Assembly: GCF_004014805.1 (NCBI RefSeq)
Contig: NZ_ATDN01000078.1
Span: 1-64,000 of the forward strand
Source of the DNA: Mycolicibacterium elephantis DSM 44368
Lineage (GTDB): Bacteria > Actinomycetota > Actinomycetes > Mycobacteriales > Mycobacteriaceae
Length of the DNA stretch: 64,000 bases
Reading direction: 5' to 3'
The notes beneath the pieces are model-generated. The model did not search any database, was not told the origin of the DNA, and was given only the letters and a program-made list of their open reading frames with translations. This document shows, piece after piece, positions 1-8,005 of the stretch (positions are counted from its first letter, which is position 1; each line of letters begins with the position of its first letter). The position numbers were made by a program, and so were the translations under genes.

Positions 1-1
1 C

Positions 2-127
2 ATCGGCCCCGACAAATCCCGCACCCGCGGCAACCCCACCGCCCACCGCTCGGGTGCCTCAACCGCCATCGCCCGCGACTCCGTCCGCCGTCGTCACCGG
101 CGAAGCCTCACGGGGCATCGCGGGTGA
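2..127 (+). CDS. Possible 3' end of an upstream coding region (partial)
   Basis: One frame is open from the left edge of the window to a TGA at 125-127 and gives about 41 residues rich in Arg, Ser and His. I do not recognise a family. It may be the tail of a gene that starts outside the window, or it may be non-coding GC-rich sequence. From 128 to about 295 I see no gene, only the leader of the hydrolase that follows. Confidence 0.2.
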   Translation: MGPDKSRTRGNPTAHRSGASTAIARDSVRRRHRRSLTGHRG

Positions 128-295
128 CATCGGCCTCCACACTGTGATCAGACAGGCGGGGGTCGATGACCCCATGCCTCGAGGTGCAAGCGTCGCAGCG
201 AATTTTGTGGCGGCACAGTGAGCGTCCCGCTTACCGGGAGCCCGGTGAGTGGGACCGCCGCTCAAGGGGCGAAGCGCGCGTGGCAGGCTGTGCAC

Positions 296-1171
296 GTGAC
301 CGACCCAGCGGCTTTCCTCACCCGAGTCGAGAACGATCTGCGCGAGGCGGCGACACCCGCCGGAGTGCTGCGCTACTACGATGTCGGCGACGGTCCCGTT
401 CTGCTGTTTCTGCACGGGTCCGGCCCTGGCGTCACCGGCTGGCGCAACTTTCGCGGCGTACTGCCCACCTTCGCCGAGCGGTTTCGCTGCTTGATCCTGG
501 AGTTTCCCGGATTCGGGGTCAGCGACGATTACGGTGGCCATCCGATGATCGACGCGCAGGGAGCGGTGGCGCCGTTTCTGGACGCGCTGGAGATAGACCG
601 CGTCGATATCATCGGCAACTCCATGGGCGGCGGCGTGGGGATCAACTTCGCGATCAGCGCCCCCGACCGCATCGGCAAGCTCGTCACCATCGGCGGCATC
701 GGCACCAACATCTTCAGTCCCGGTCCCAGCGAAGGCATCCGCCTTCTGCAGGAGTTCACCGAGGATCCCACCCGTCAGCGACTGGTCGACTGGCTCAACT
801 CGATGGTCTACGACCAGTCTCTGGTGACCGACCAACTGATCGAGGAACGCTGGGAACTAGCGACGGATCCCGAGACCCTCGCGGCTGCCCGGCGCATGTA
901 TGGCAAGAAGGCCTTCGCGCAGATGATGGCGTTCATGCGCAGCAGCGATGCGCCGCTGCCGTGGGCGCAGATGCACAAGGTCGCCGCACCCACGCTGTTG
1001 ACGTGGGGACGCGACGATCGCGTGAGTCCCCTTGACATGGCGCTGATCCCGATGCGCACCATTCCCAACGCCGAGCTGCACGTGTTCCCGAACTGCGGGC
1101 ACTGGGCGATGATCGAGGCCAAGGCGGCTTTCGAGAGCACCGTGCTGGCGTTCCTCGCCCGCGACGCCTAG
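296..1171 (+). CDS. Alpha/beta hydrolase, meta-cleavage-product (HsaD/BphD-like) hydrolase
   Basis: This 291-residue alpha/beta-hydrolase resembles carbon-carbon bond hydrolases that cut extradiol ring-cleavage products. The oxyanion region reads HGSGPG (40-45), the nucleophile elbow is GNSMGG with Ser109, the acid is Asp240 or Asp241 in WGRDD, and the catalytic His is about 269 in CGHW. I prefer the GTG at 296. An in-frame GTG at 218 would add 26 low-complexity residues. The HsaC-like dioxygenase at 4.5 kb could supply its substrate, as HsaC and HsaD do in cholesterol ring A/B degradation. The exact substrate is inferred. The stop overlaps that of the convergent monooxygenase at a CTAG. Confidence 0.85.
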   Translation: MTDPAAFLTRVENDLREAATPAGVLRYYDVGDGPVLLFLHGSGPGVTGWRNFRGVLPTFAERFRCLILEFPGFGVSDDYGGHPMIDAQGAVAPFLDALEIDRVDIIGNSMGGGVGINFAISAPDRIGKLVTIGGIGTNIFSPGPSEGIRLLQEFTEDPTRQRLVDWLNSMVYDQSLVTDQLIEERWELATDPETLAAARRMYGKKAFAQMMAFMRSSDAPLPWAQMHKVAAPTLLTWGRDDRVSPLDMALIPMRTIPNAELHVFPNCGHWAMIEAKAAFESTVLAFLARDA

Positions 1172-2784
1172 GACGTAGCGAGCAGGCGAAAACCTTTGTA
1201 ACCCGCGGCGGCCACCTCGGCGCAGATGTCGAGGTAGGTACCGAATCCTCCGATGAACAACATGAATCCGCGCGGTTTACCCGGCACGTTGGCGCCCATG
1301 TACCAGGAGTTGGCCCTCGGGAACAGCGTCGCTTCCGCGCGCCGATTGCATTCGGCGATCCAGTTGTCCACCGCTTCGCCGGTAGCTTCGATCGCGGTGT
1401 AGCCGTGCCCGTCGAGATAGGAGATCGCCTCGGCGATCCAGTTCACGTTCGCCTCGGCGTGCAGCACCATGTTGGCCAGCACCGCCGGCGCGCCGGGTCC
1501 CGAGACCAGGAACAGGTTCGGAAATCCGTCGACACCGAGCCCGAGGTAGGTGCGCGGACCGTCCGCCCAATCGTCGCGCAGCCTCTCCCCTTCGCGACCG
1601 ACGATGTCGATCTTCGCCAGCGCACCGGTCATCGCGTCGAACCCGGTGGCGAGCACGATCGCGTCGACGGCGTAATGGGCGTCGGTGGTGTTGATGCCGT
1701 CGGCGTCGACGGACACGATCGGTGTCTTCCGCACGCTGACCAGGCTCACGTGCGGCTTGTTGAAGGTCTGGAAGTAGTTCGTGTCGGTGCAGATTCGCTT
1801 GGTACCGATGGGATGGTCGTTCGGGATGAGAAGCTCGGCAACCTCGGGGTCGTCGATCACCGCCCGGATCTTCTCCTCATAGAACTTGCGCGCTTCCTCG
1901 TTGGCGGCCATGTCGATCATCTGATCGCTGAACGTCTTCGAGAACAGCACGCCACCGAGTTCCCAGCGTTTCTCGAACGCCTCGCGGCGCTCCTCGGGCG
2001 TGGCCTCCATCGTCAGCTTCGGATGGGCGATGTGCGGTGAGCCGCCCCCGCTGCGCCACGACAGCCGACGGCGTTCGGCGTAGGTCGCCTTGATCCGGAC
2101 CCGGTCCTCGTCAGTCAACGGCCGATTACCGGCGGGCACACTGTAATTCGGCGTCCGCTGGAACACGTAGAGACGATCGGCCTGTTCGGCGATCACCGGA
2201 ATGGACTGGATGCCCGACGAACCGGTACCGATCACCGCGACCCGCTTCCCGGTGAAGTCGACGGGCTCGTGCGGCCAGTGCGCGGTGTGGTACAGCTCCC
2301 CCGCGTAACCGTCCAGGCCGGGAAAGTCCGGCGTCAGCGCCGCGGACAGCGGACCGGTCGCCATCACACAGAAGCGCGCGGTGACCACCTCATCGGTATC
2401 GGTCGTCACGGTCCAGCGCAGGTTGTCCTCGTCGAGCACCGCCGACGTGACCCGGGTGTTGAACGTGATGCCGTCGCGCAGGTCGAGCTTGTCGGCGACC
2501 CAGTTCATGTAGCGCAGGATCTCGGCCTGGGTGGCGTACTTCTCCGACCAGTCCCACTCCTGCTCGAGCTGCGGATCGAACGAGTAGCAGTAGTCGACGC
2601 TCTCGACGTCGCAGCGCGCCCCTGGATAGCGGTTGTAGTACCAGGTGCCTCCGATCTCCGGCGCCGCCTCGAACACGCGCACCGTCAAGCCCTGTGACCG
2701 CAGCTTGTGTAGCGCGTACAGACCGGCGAAGCCCGCGCCGACCACCACCGCATCCACGCTCGACCGCTGCCCGGAGATACCCAC
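1168..2784 (-). CDS. FAD-dependent monooxygenase, Baeyer-Villiger type
   Basis: A 538-residue NADPH/FAD monooxygenase that probably inserts oxygen next to a ketone to give an ester or lactone. The first Rossmann motif is GAGFAG (16-21) and GGTWYYNRYPG (45-55) follows. The Baeyer-Villiger fingerprint fits residues 160-171 (Y-x-G-x3-H-x3-W-P). The NADPH-binding motif GTGSSG is at 186-191. The length matches cyclohexanone and steroid monooxygenases. It is transcribed away from the ferredoxin/HsaA/HsaC genes across a 131-bp divergent promoter region. Placement in the island suggests a polycyclic or steroid ketone substrate, which is an inference. Confidence 0.88.
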   Translation of the reverse strand: MGISGQRSSVDAVVVGAGFAGLYALHKLRSQGLTVRVFEAAPEIGGTWYYNRYPGARCDVESVDYCYSFDPQLEQEWDWSEKYATQAEILRYMNWVADKLDLRDGITFNTRVTSAVLDEDNLRWTVTTDTDEVVTARFCVMATGPLSAALTPDFPGLDGYAGELYHTAHWPHEPVDFTGKRVAVIGTGSSGIQSIPVIAEQADRLYVFQRTPNYSVPAGNRPLTDEDRVRIKATYAERRRLSWRSGGGSPHIAHPKLTMEATPEERREAFEKRWELGGVLFSKTFSDQMIDMAANEEARKFYEEKIRAVIDDPEVAELLIPNDHPIGTKRICTDTNYFQTFNKPHVSLVSVRKTPIVSVDADGINTTDAHYAVDAIVLATGFDAMTGALAKIDIVGREGERLRDDWADGPRTYLGLGVDGFPNLFLVSGPGAPAVLANMVLHAEANVNWIAEAISYLDGHGYTAIEATGEAVDNWIAECNRRAEATLFPRANSWYMGANVPGKPRGFMLFIGGFGTYLDICAEVAAAGYKGFRLLATS

Positions 2785-2915
2785 GCAGCCACGGTAGGTC
2801 GTCGTGGACCCGCCACAGCCGGAGTTTCCCGATGACCGGACAATCGAGCAGATGCCGTTCCACCCATCGGAAGGACACGTCGACCTGATCTCTGGAGACG
2901 CTTCAGGATCACCAC

Positions 2916-3218
2916 ATGCCTGGAACCGAGGCCGTCGGCGCGCGGATCGATGCCACTGTGTGCGTCGATCTGGACGGCGTTCGGCACCACCTCCGCTGGC
3001 CCCGCGACAAGACGCTGGTCGACACGATGCTCGACGCCGGGCTCGATGCTCCGCACTCGTGCCGCGAGGGCCACTGCGGCTCGTGTGTCGCGACGGTGGT
3101 GTCCGGCGAGGTCGACATGGCCGCCTGCGACATCCTCGAGCCGGCCGACCTTGCCGAGGGCCTCATCCTCGGCTGCCAGGCCCGACCGGTCACCGATGAC
3201 CTTCACATCGAGTACTGA
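2916..3218 (+). CDS. Plant-type [2Fe-2S] ferredoxin
   Basis: A 100-residue electron carrier with the chloroplast-type cluster ligands C49, C54 and C57 (C-x4-C-x2-C) and C87 about 30 residues later. There is no reductase domain, so it needs a separate ferredoxin reductase, and none is encoded in the window. It lies 93 bp upstream of the HsaA-like hydroxylase and could serve it or the Rieske oxygenase at 27.7 kb. Classic HsaA takes reduced flavin from HsaB, so a ferredoxin at this position is unexpected. Its partner cannot be assigned from the sequence. Confidence 0.87.
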   Translation: MPGTEAVGARIDATVCVDLDGVRHHLRWPRDKTLVDTMLDAGLDAPHSCREGHCGSCVATVVSGEVDMAACDILEPADLAEGLILGCQARPVTDDLHIEY

Positions 3219-3311
3219 CCTGGAAATGCAGCCCGCTGATTGGGAATCGGCGCCTTTCGACGGCCTTGTGCGGTAGACCATCAAGGACAAGCACAGAGTG
3301 AGGACACCAGC

Positions 3312-4493
3312 ATGAGTGAGCGCGTACTCGACCGGGTGATGCAACTGGCCGAGCAGTTCAAGGAGCAGGCCGAGGAAGCCGAGAAAATCGGGCGGCTGAC
3401 CGACACGACGGTCAAATCCATGAAGGCCGCCGGGTCCATCCGGCTGCTGCAGCCCAAGAAGCACGGTGGCTTCGAGGCCCACCCGCGCGAATTCGCCGAG
3501 ACCGTGATGGCCACAGCGGCTCTGGACCCGTCGGCCGGCTGGATCAACGGCGTGGTGGGTGTGCACCCTTATCAACTCGCCTACGCCGATCCGCGAGTCG
3601 GCGAGGAAGTCTGGGGTGACGACATCGACACCTGGATGGCATCGCCCTATGCGCCGCAGGGTGTGGCGAAGCCGGTCGACGGCGGTTACATCTTCAACGG
3701 GCGTTGGCAGTTCAGCTCCGGAACCGATGCGTGTGACTGGATCATCCTGGGCGCGATGATCGGCGATGCCGACGGCAAACCGTTGATGCCCCCGCAGATG
3801 CTGCACATGATTCTTCCGCGGCCGGACTACGAGATTGTGGAGGACTCGTGGGACGTGGTCGGCTTGCGCGGCACGGGCTCCAAGGACGTCATCGTCAAGG
3901 ACGCGTTCGTGCCGGAGTACCGGACGATGGACGCGATGAAGGTGATGGACGGCACCGCCCAGCGCGAGGCCGGCATGACCGAGCCGCTGTACCTGATGCC
4001 GTGGTCGACGATGTTCCCGCTCGGTATCTCCGCCGCCACGATCGGCATCGCGGAGGGTGCGCTGGCGGCACACCTGGATTACCAGCGTGAGCGTGTGAAC
4101 TCCAGCGGGGTTGCGATCAAGGACGACCCGTATGTCATGTACGCCATCGGCGAGGCGGCCGCCGACATCAATGCCGCACGTCAGGAATTGCTGGCCAATG
4201 CCGAACGCATCTACGACATGGTCGCGGCGGGCAAGGACGTCAGTTTCGAGGATCGGGCCGCAGGCCGCCGCACCCAGATCCGTGCTGTGTGGCGCGCGGT
4301 GTCCGCGGTGGACGAGATCTTCGCCCGCTCGGGCGGCAACGCCGCACGCATGGACAAGCCTCTGCAGCGGTACTGGCGCGATGTGCATGTCGGTCAGTTG
4401 CACGCTATCCACGTGCCCGGCACGGTGTTTCACGCTTCGGCCCTGAGTTCGTTGGGCGTGGATCCGCAGGGTCCGCTGCGGGCGATGATCTAG
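3312..4493 (+). CDS. Acyl-CoA dehydrogenase-fold flavin monooxygenase (HsaA-like hydroxylase)
   Basis: A 393-residue protein with the acyl-CoA dehydrogenase fold of two-component flavin hydroxylases. Its length is close to HsaA, which hydroxylates the phenolic secosteroid 3-HSA before ring cleavage. The C-terminal part reads VGQLHAIHVPGTVFHAS, typical of this oxygenase branch rather than true acyl-CoA dehydrogenases. I chose the ATG at 3312, which follows a GAGGAC ribosome-binding sequence. An in-frame start at 3240 would add 24 poor residues. It is followed 9 bp later by the extradiol dioxygenase, the expected next enzyme. No HsaB-like flavin reductase is in the window. Confidence 0.82.
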   Translation: MSERVLDRVMQLAEQFKEQAEEAEKIGRLTDTTVKSMKAAGSIRLLQPKKHGGFEAHPREFAETVMATAALDPSAGWINGVVGVHPYQLAYADPRVGEEVWGDDIDTWMASPYAPQGVAKPVDGGYIFNGRWQFSSGTDACDWIILGAMIGDADGKPLMPPQMLHMILPRPDYEIVEDSWDVVGLRGTGSKDVIVKDAFVPEYRTMDAMKVMDGTAQREAGMTEPLYLMPWSTMFPLGISAATIGIAEGALAAHLDYQRERVNSSGVAIKDDPYVMYAIGEAAADINAARQELLANAERIYDMVAAGKDVSFEDRAAGRRTQIRAVWRAVSAVDEIFARSGGNAARMDKPLQRYWRDVHVGQLHAIHVPGTVFHASALSSLGVDPQGPLRAMI

Positions 4494-4502
4494 AGGGGCG
4501 CG

Positions 4503-5411
4503 ATGAGCGATCTGAAGAGTCTCGGATACGTCAAGGTTCAGGCCACCGACATCGAACGCTGGCGTCACTTCGCGTTCAAGGTGCTCGGCTTCGCCGAGGG
4601 CTCCGGTCCCGACGACGACGCGCTTTACCTGCGCATGGACGAGCGCGCGGCGCGCATCATCGTGGTTCCCGGCGATGTCGACAGGATTGTCACCGTCGGT
4701 TGGGAGGTCCGCGACCACGCGGCATTGACCCGTGTGAAGGCATCGCTCGACGCTGCGGGCGTAGCGGTCAAAGAGCTTTCGCTCGATCAGGCCGACGCCC
4801 GCCGCGTCGAAGAGGTGATCGCCTTCGACGATCCGGCGGGCACTTCCACCGAGGTGTTCCACGGTGCGGTACTCGACCACAGTCCCGTGGTGACGCCGTT
4901 CGGCGCCCGGTTCGTCACCGGGGATCAAGGACTCGGGCATGTCGTGCTGCCGGCCCTCGATGTGCCCGGGCTCTTCCGGTTTTACACCGAGGTACTCGGA
5001 TTCAAGTCGCGCGGGGCGTTCCGCGTTCCGACGCCGCCGGAGTTCGGCCCGCTGCGCGTGCGGTTCCTCGGGATCAACGCACGCCACCACAGCCTGGCGA
5101 TCTGTCCCGCTATGACGTTGCGTGACCCGGGCCTGGTCCACCTGATGGTGGAGGTCGACAGCCTCGACGCGGTCGGACAGGCGCTCGACCGGGTGAACAA
5201 GGACGGTTTCCAGTTGTCCTCGACGCTGGGCAGGCACACCAACGACAAGATGGTGTCGTTCTACGTCCGCGCGCCCGGGGACTGGGACATCGAGTTCGGC
5301 ACGGATGGCATGCGGGTCGACGAAACCTATTACACCGCAGAGGAAATAACCGCCGACAGCTACTGGGGCCACGAGTGGGTGTCCGACCTCCCGGCGGCGA
5401 TGCGTCCGTGA
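4503..5411 (+). CDS. Type I extradiol ring-cleavage dioxygenase (HsaC/BphC-like)
   Basis: A 302-residue two-domain vicinal-oxygen-chelate dioxygenase that cleaves catechols next to a hydroxyl group. The Fe(II) ligands fit H146 (GLGHVVL), H213 (LVHLMVEV) and E264 (WDIEFG). H195/H196 and Y254 fall where catalytic residues sit in this family. The length matches HsaC and BphC at about 300 residues. It is cotranscribed with the HsaA-like hydroxylase, 9 bp upstream, after a GAGGGG ribosome-binding site. Its product would suit the meta-cleavage hydrolase at 0.3 kb. Whether the substrate is a secosteroid catechol or another aromatic is not visible. Confidence 0.87.
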   Translation: MSDLKSLGYVKVQATDIERWRHFAFKVLGFAEGSGPDDDALYLRMDERAARIIVVPGDVDRIVTVGWEVRDHAALTRVKASLDAAGVAVKELSLDQADARRVEEVIAFDDPAGTSTEVFHGAVLDHSPVVTPFGARFVTGDQGLGHVVLPALDVPGLFRFYTEVLGFKSRGAFRVPTPPEFGPLRVRFLGINARHHSLAICPAMTLRDPGLVHLMVEVDSLDAVGQALDRVNKDGFQLSSTLGRHTNDKMVSFYVRAPGDWDIEFGTDGMRVDETYYTAEEITADSYWGHEWVSDLPAAMRP

Positions 5412-6868
5412 GCAGCGACGTCACTCCCCTGCCGGCGGCGGATGTCGCGCGATGGGACGAGGAGGCGGACGTCGTCATCGCCGGCTTCGGCATCGCCGGA
5501 GCGGCCGCGGCCGTGGAGGCCGTACGCGCCGGCGCCGACGTGCTGGTGCTCGAGCGCACCGGATCATGGGGCGGCGCCGCGTCGATGGCGGGTGGCTTCA
5601 TCTACCTCGGTGGGGGCACGCCGATCCAAAAGGCCTGCGGTTTCGAGGATTCGGTGGCCAATATGGCTGCGTACCTCAATGTCGCGATGGGACCCGGCGC
5701 CGACGAGAAGCGGATCGCCGACTACTGCGAGGGCAGCCTCGAACACTTCGACTGGCTCGTCGGCTGCGGCGTGCACTTCAAGCCGGAGTTCTTCGGCGAG
5801 CCCGGCTGGGAGCCGATGGGCGATCAGGGGTTGATGTACAGCGGCGGCGAGAACTCCTATCCGTTCAACACCATCGCCGAACCGGCGCCCCGCGGACACG
5901 TCCCGCAGATGTCGGACAAGAAGCAGGGCGAGTCGAGCGCCGGCTACATGCTGATGAAACCGCTTGTGGAGACGGCTACCGCGGCGGGTGCGCGAGCGAT
6001 ATACGACGTTCGCGTGCAGCGGTTGATCGTCGAATCCGACGGCCGGGTGGTCGGGGTCTTTGCACGCCGGTACGGCGAGGAGATCGCGGTGCGCGCGCGC
6101 CGCGGTGTGGTGCTCGCGATGGGCAGCTTCGCCTACAACGAGGCCATGGTCGCCCAGTACGCGCCGCGCATCGCAGGCCGGCCCGCCGCCGCGATCGAGC
6201 AGCACGACGGTCAGGCGATCCGGATGGCGCAGGCACTGGGCGCCGACCTCGCCCATATGGACGCCACCGAGGTGGCCATTTTCATCGACCCGCAACAGCT
6301 GGTGCGAGGCATCCTCGTCAACGGCCGCGGCCAGCGCTACGTCCCCGAGGACACCTATCCCGGCCGGGTCGGGCAGTTGACCCTGTATCACCAGGACAAC
6401 ACGGCGTTCTTGATCATCGACGAGAAGGCCCAGGAGGAGGCGATGGCGTCGCTGTCGCCGCAGTTGATGATGCGACCGCCGACGTGGGTGTGCGGGACGG
6501 TGGCCGAACTCGAATCCGAGATGGGCCTGCCGACAGGGTCACTTCAAGCGACCGTGTCCGCCTACAACGCCGGCGCCGCCACGGGCGAGGATCCGCTGCT
6601 GCACAAGAAGCCGCAGTGGCTGCGACCGATCGGCTCGCCGGTGGGCGCGATCGACCTGCGCGAGAGCACCGGCGGATTCACCCTCGGGGGGCTTCTGACG
6701 TCGCTGGACGCGGAGGTTCTGCACGTCAGCGGCGAGCCCATCCCCGGTCTGTTCGCCGCGGGCCGCTGCACCGCGGGCCTGGCCGCCTGGGGCTACGCGA
6801 GCGGGATCTCGTTGGGCGACGGCAGCTTCTACGGCCGTCGGGCGGGACGCCGCGCCGCCGGCGCCTAG
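5408..6868 (+). CDS. FAD-dependent dehydrogenase, KstD/fumarate-reductase family
   Basis: A 486-residue flavoprotein of the FAD_binding_2 family, which contains 3-ketosteroid delta-1-dehydrogenases and fumarate reductases. The FAD motif GFGIAG is at 26-31 and the ExxxxGG-type second motif follows at LERTGSWGGAAS. The C-terminal YASGISLGDGSFYGRRAG region is typical. The GTG start at 5408 overlaps the dioxygenase stop (GTGA), so the two are translationally coupled. It is one of three KstD-like genes here and is the most divergent, so delta-1 activity on a steroid is only a possibility. A strong hairpin follows the stop. Confidence 0.8.
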   Translation: MSSDVTPLPAADVARWDEEADVVIAGFGIAGAAAAVEAVRAGADVLVLERTGSWGGAASMAGGFIYLGGGTPIQKACGFEDSVANMAAYLNVAMGPGADEKRIADYCEGSLEHFDWLVGCGVHFKPEFFGEPGWEPMGDQGLMYSGGENSYPFNTIAEPAPRGHVPQMSDKKQGESSAGYMLMKPLVETATAAGARAIYDVRVQRLIVESDGRVVGVFARRYGEEIAVRARRGVVLAMGSFAYNEAMVAQYAPRIAGRPAAAIEQHDGQAIRMAQALGADLAHMDATEVAIFIDPQQLVRGILVNGRGQRYVPEDTYPGRVGQLTLYHQDNTAFLIIDEKAQEEAMASLSPQLMMRPPTWVCGTVAELESEMGLPTGSLQATVSAYNAGAATGEDPLLHKKPQWLRPIGSPVGAIDLRESTGGFTLGGLLTSLDAEVLHVSGEPIPGLFAAGRCTAGLAAWGYASGISLGDGSFYGRRAGRRAAGA

Positions 6869-6901
6869 TTCTACTTCTCGGGTCCCGGCAGCTGCCCTAA
6901 C

Positions 6902-6940
6902 CGGGTTGATCGCACGCACAGGGTGCATGCGATCAACCCG
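6902..6940 (+). terminator. Stem-loop downstream of the hsaA-like operon
   Basis: A perfect 13-bp inverted repeat, CGGGTTGATCGCA/TGCGATCAACCCG, has its arms at 6902-6914 and 6928-6940. Inside it a GCAC/GTGC pair extends the stem past one mismatch to an AGG loop. It starts 34 bp after the flavoprotein stop. No T-tract follows, as is common for mycobacterial terminator-like hairpins. The remaining 6941-7100 sequence shows no gene. Confidence 0.6.
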
Positions 6941-7100
6941 TCAGAGACACGCCGATGCCGCTTGGTGCGAAGCTCTGCAGCTGCCCGACCGGGCGTTCGC
7001 CGCGCCGGCGGCGTTACGCCGACGGCTAACTACAGGTCAGCAACGTGGCCGGGAGCAAATTCGCGCATTCGTGTGACACCCCACACAGCCGTATGCTACA

Positions 7101-7118
7101 AATAGGCATATTCCTATT
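7101..7118. promoter_or_regulatory. Candidate IclR operator palindrome
   Basis: AATAGG (7101-7106) and CCTATT (7113-7118) form a perfect inverted repeat with a 6-bp A/T-rich centre, in an unusually A/T-rich patch 45 bp before the iclR start. IclR proteins commonly bind palindromes in their own promoter. A second dyad, CTGCTG-TCG-CAGCAG, lies at 7130-7144. Binding is inferred from position and symmetry only. Confidence 0.5.
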
Positions 7119-7162
7119 AGAAATATCGCCTGCTGTCGCAGCAGCCTGCCCCCGGAGGCCTC

Positions 7163-8005
7163 ATGACAACGACCGTCGAAACTCCCAGCGCCGTCCTCGA
7201 CCGCGTATCGCTGGTTCTTGACGCCTTCGATGGGCCGGGTCGGTTGACGCTGGCGCAGATCGTGCGGCGCACCGGGCTCCCCCGTTCCTCGGCGCATCGG
7301 ATGCTCGAGCGCCTCGTTCAACTGCGGTGGCTGCGACGCAGCGGACGCGACTACGAGCTGGGCATGCGGCTGATCGAACTGGGCTCGCTCGCTGTGCACC
7401 AGGACCGCCTGCACCGGGCGGCGGTGCCCCTGCTGCACGATCTGCACCGCGCGACCGGCCTCGTCGTCCATCTCGCGGTCCTCGATGGTTCCGATGTCCT
7501 GTACCTCGAGAAGATCGGGGACGGGCTCGCCGCAGCCATTCCCAGCCGGGTGGGAGCACGTCACCCCGCGCACTGTTCGGCGTTGGGTAAGGCGATGCTG
7601 GCGGCGGTGCCCGACCTGAACTACGAGACGATCGACCTGTCGCGCCGTCGCACCAAATACTCCATCGGGGCGCCGACGCAGTTGCGCGCCGAACTCGCCA
7701 AGGTGCGCTCGCACGGCATCGCGTTCGACCGCGAGGAAGCCCTGGCCGGATTCGGCTGCGTCGCAGCGCCGATCGGCGGGCAGGGTGAGGCGGTGGCCGC
7801 CGTATCAGTGTGCGGACCGATGAACCGTGTGAAGTTCGACCAGCGCCTCGTCGCGCCCGTGCGGATGACCGCGATGGCGATATGGCGCAACGCCGAGGAG
7901 GGCCGCCAGCGGGTCGCCCCGACGTTGCAGCAGGCCCGGCCGCTGCGGAACCTATCCGCGCCCCGGCCCGCGGCGGTCCGCGAGCAGGTGCTGCAGTACG
8001 CGTGA
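7163..8005 (+). CDS. IclR family transcriptional regulator
   Basis: A 280-residue regulator with an N-terminal winged helix-turn-helix (about 5-65, including TGLPRSSAHRMLERL) and a C-terminal IclR effector domain with AHCSALGKAMLA and a C-terminal VCGPMNRV region. IclR proteins usually control nearby aromatic or ketone catabolism in response to a small molecule. The start follows a GGAGG ribosome-binding site. Its stop overlaps the GTG of the esterase, so the two are coupled. It probably regulates itself and perhaps the upstream ring-cleavage operon, as suggested by the palindrome 45 bp upstream. Confidence 0.9.
   Translation: MTTTVETPSAVLDRVSLVLDAFDGPGRLTLAQIVRRTGLPRSSAHRMLERLVQLRWLRRSGRDYELGMRLIELGSLAVHQDRLHRAAVPLLHDLHRATGLVVHLAVLDGSDVLYLEKIGDGLAAAIPSRVGARHPAHCSALGKAMLAAVPDLNYETIDLSRRRTKYSIGAPTQLRAELAKVRSHGIAFDREEALAGFGCVAAPIGGQGEAVAAVSVCGPMNRVKFDQRLVAPVRMTAMAIWRNAEEGRQRVAPTLQQARPLRNLSAPRPAAVREQVLQYA

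Noticed and set aside
2685..5372. An 895-codon antisense frame across the ferredoxin, HsaA-like and HsaC-like genes
   Set aside because: It would overlap three genes with clear catalytic motifs and itself shows none.
6869..7162. A small gene between the flavoprotein and iclR
   Set aside because: A 60-codon frame at 6923-7105 overlaps the hairpin and the operator-like dyad and has no ribosome-binding site or recognisable product.
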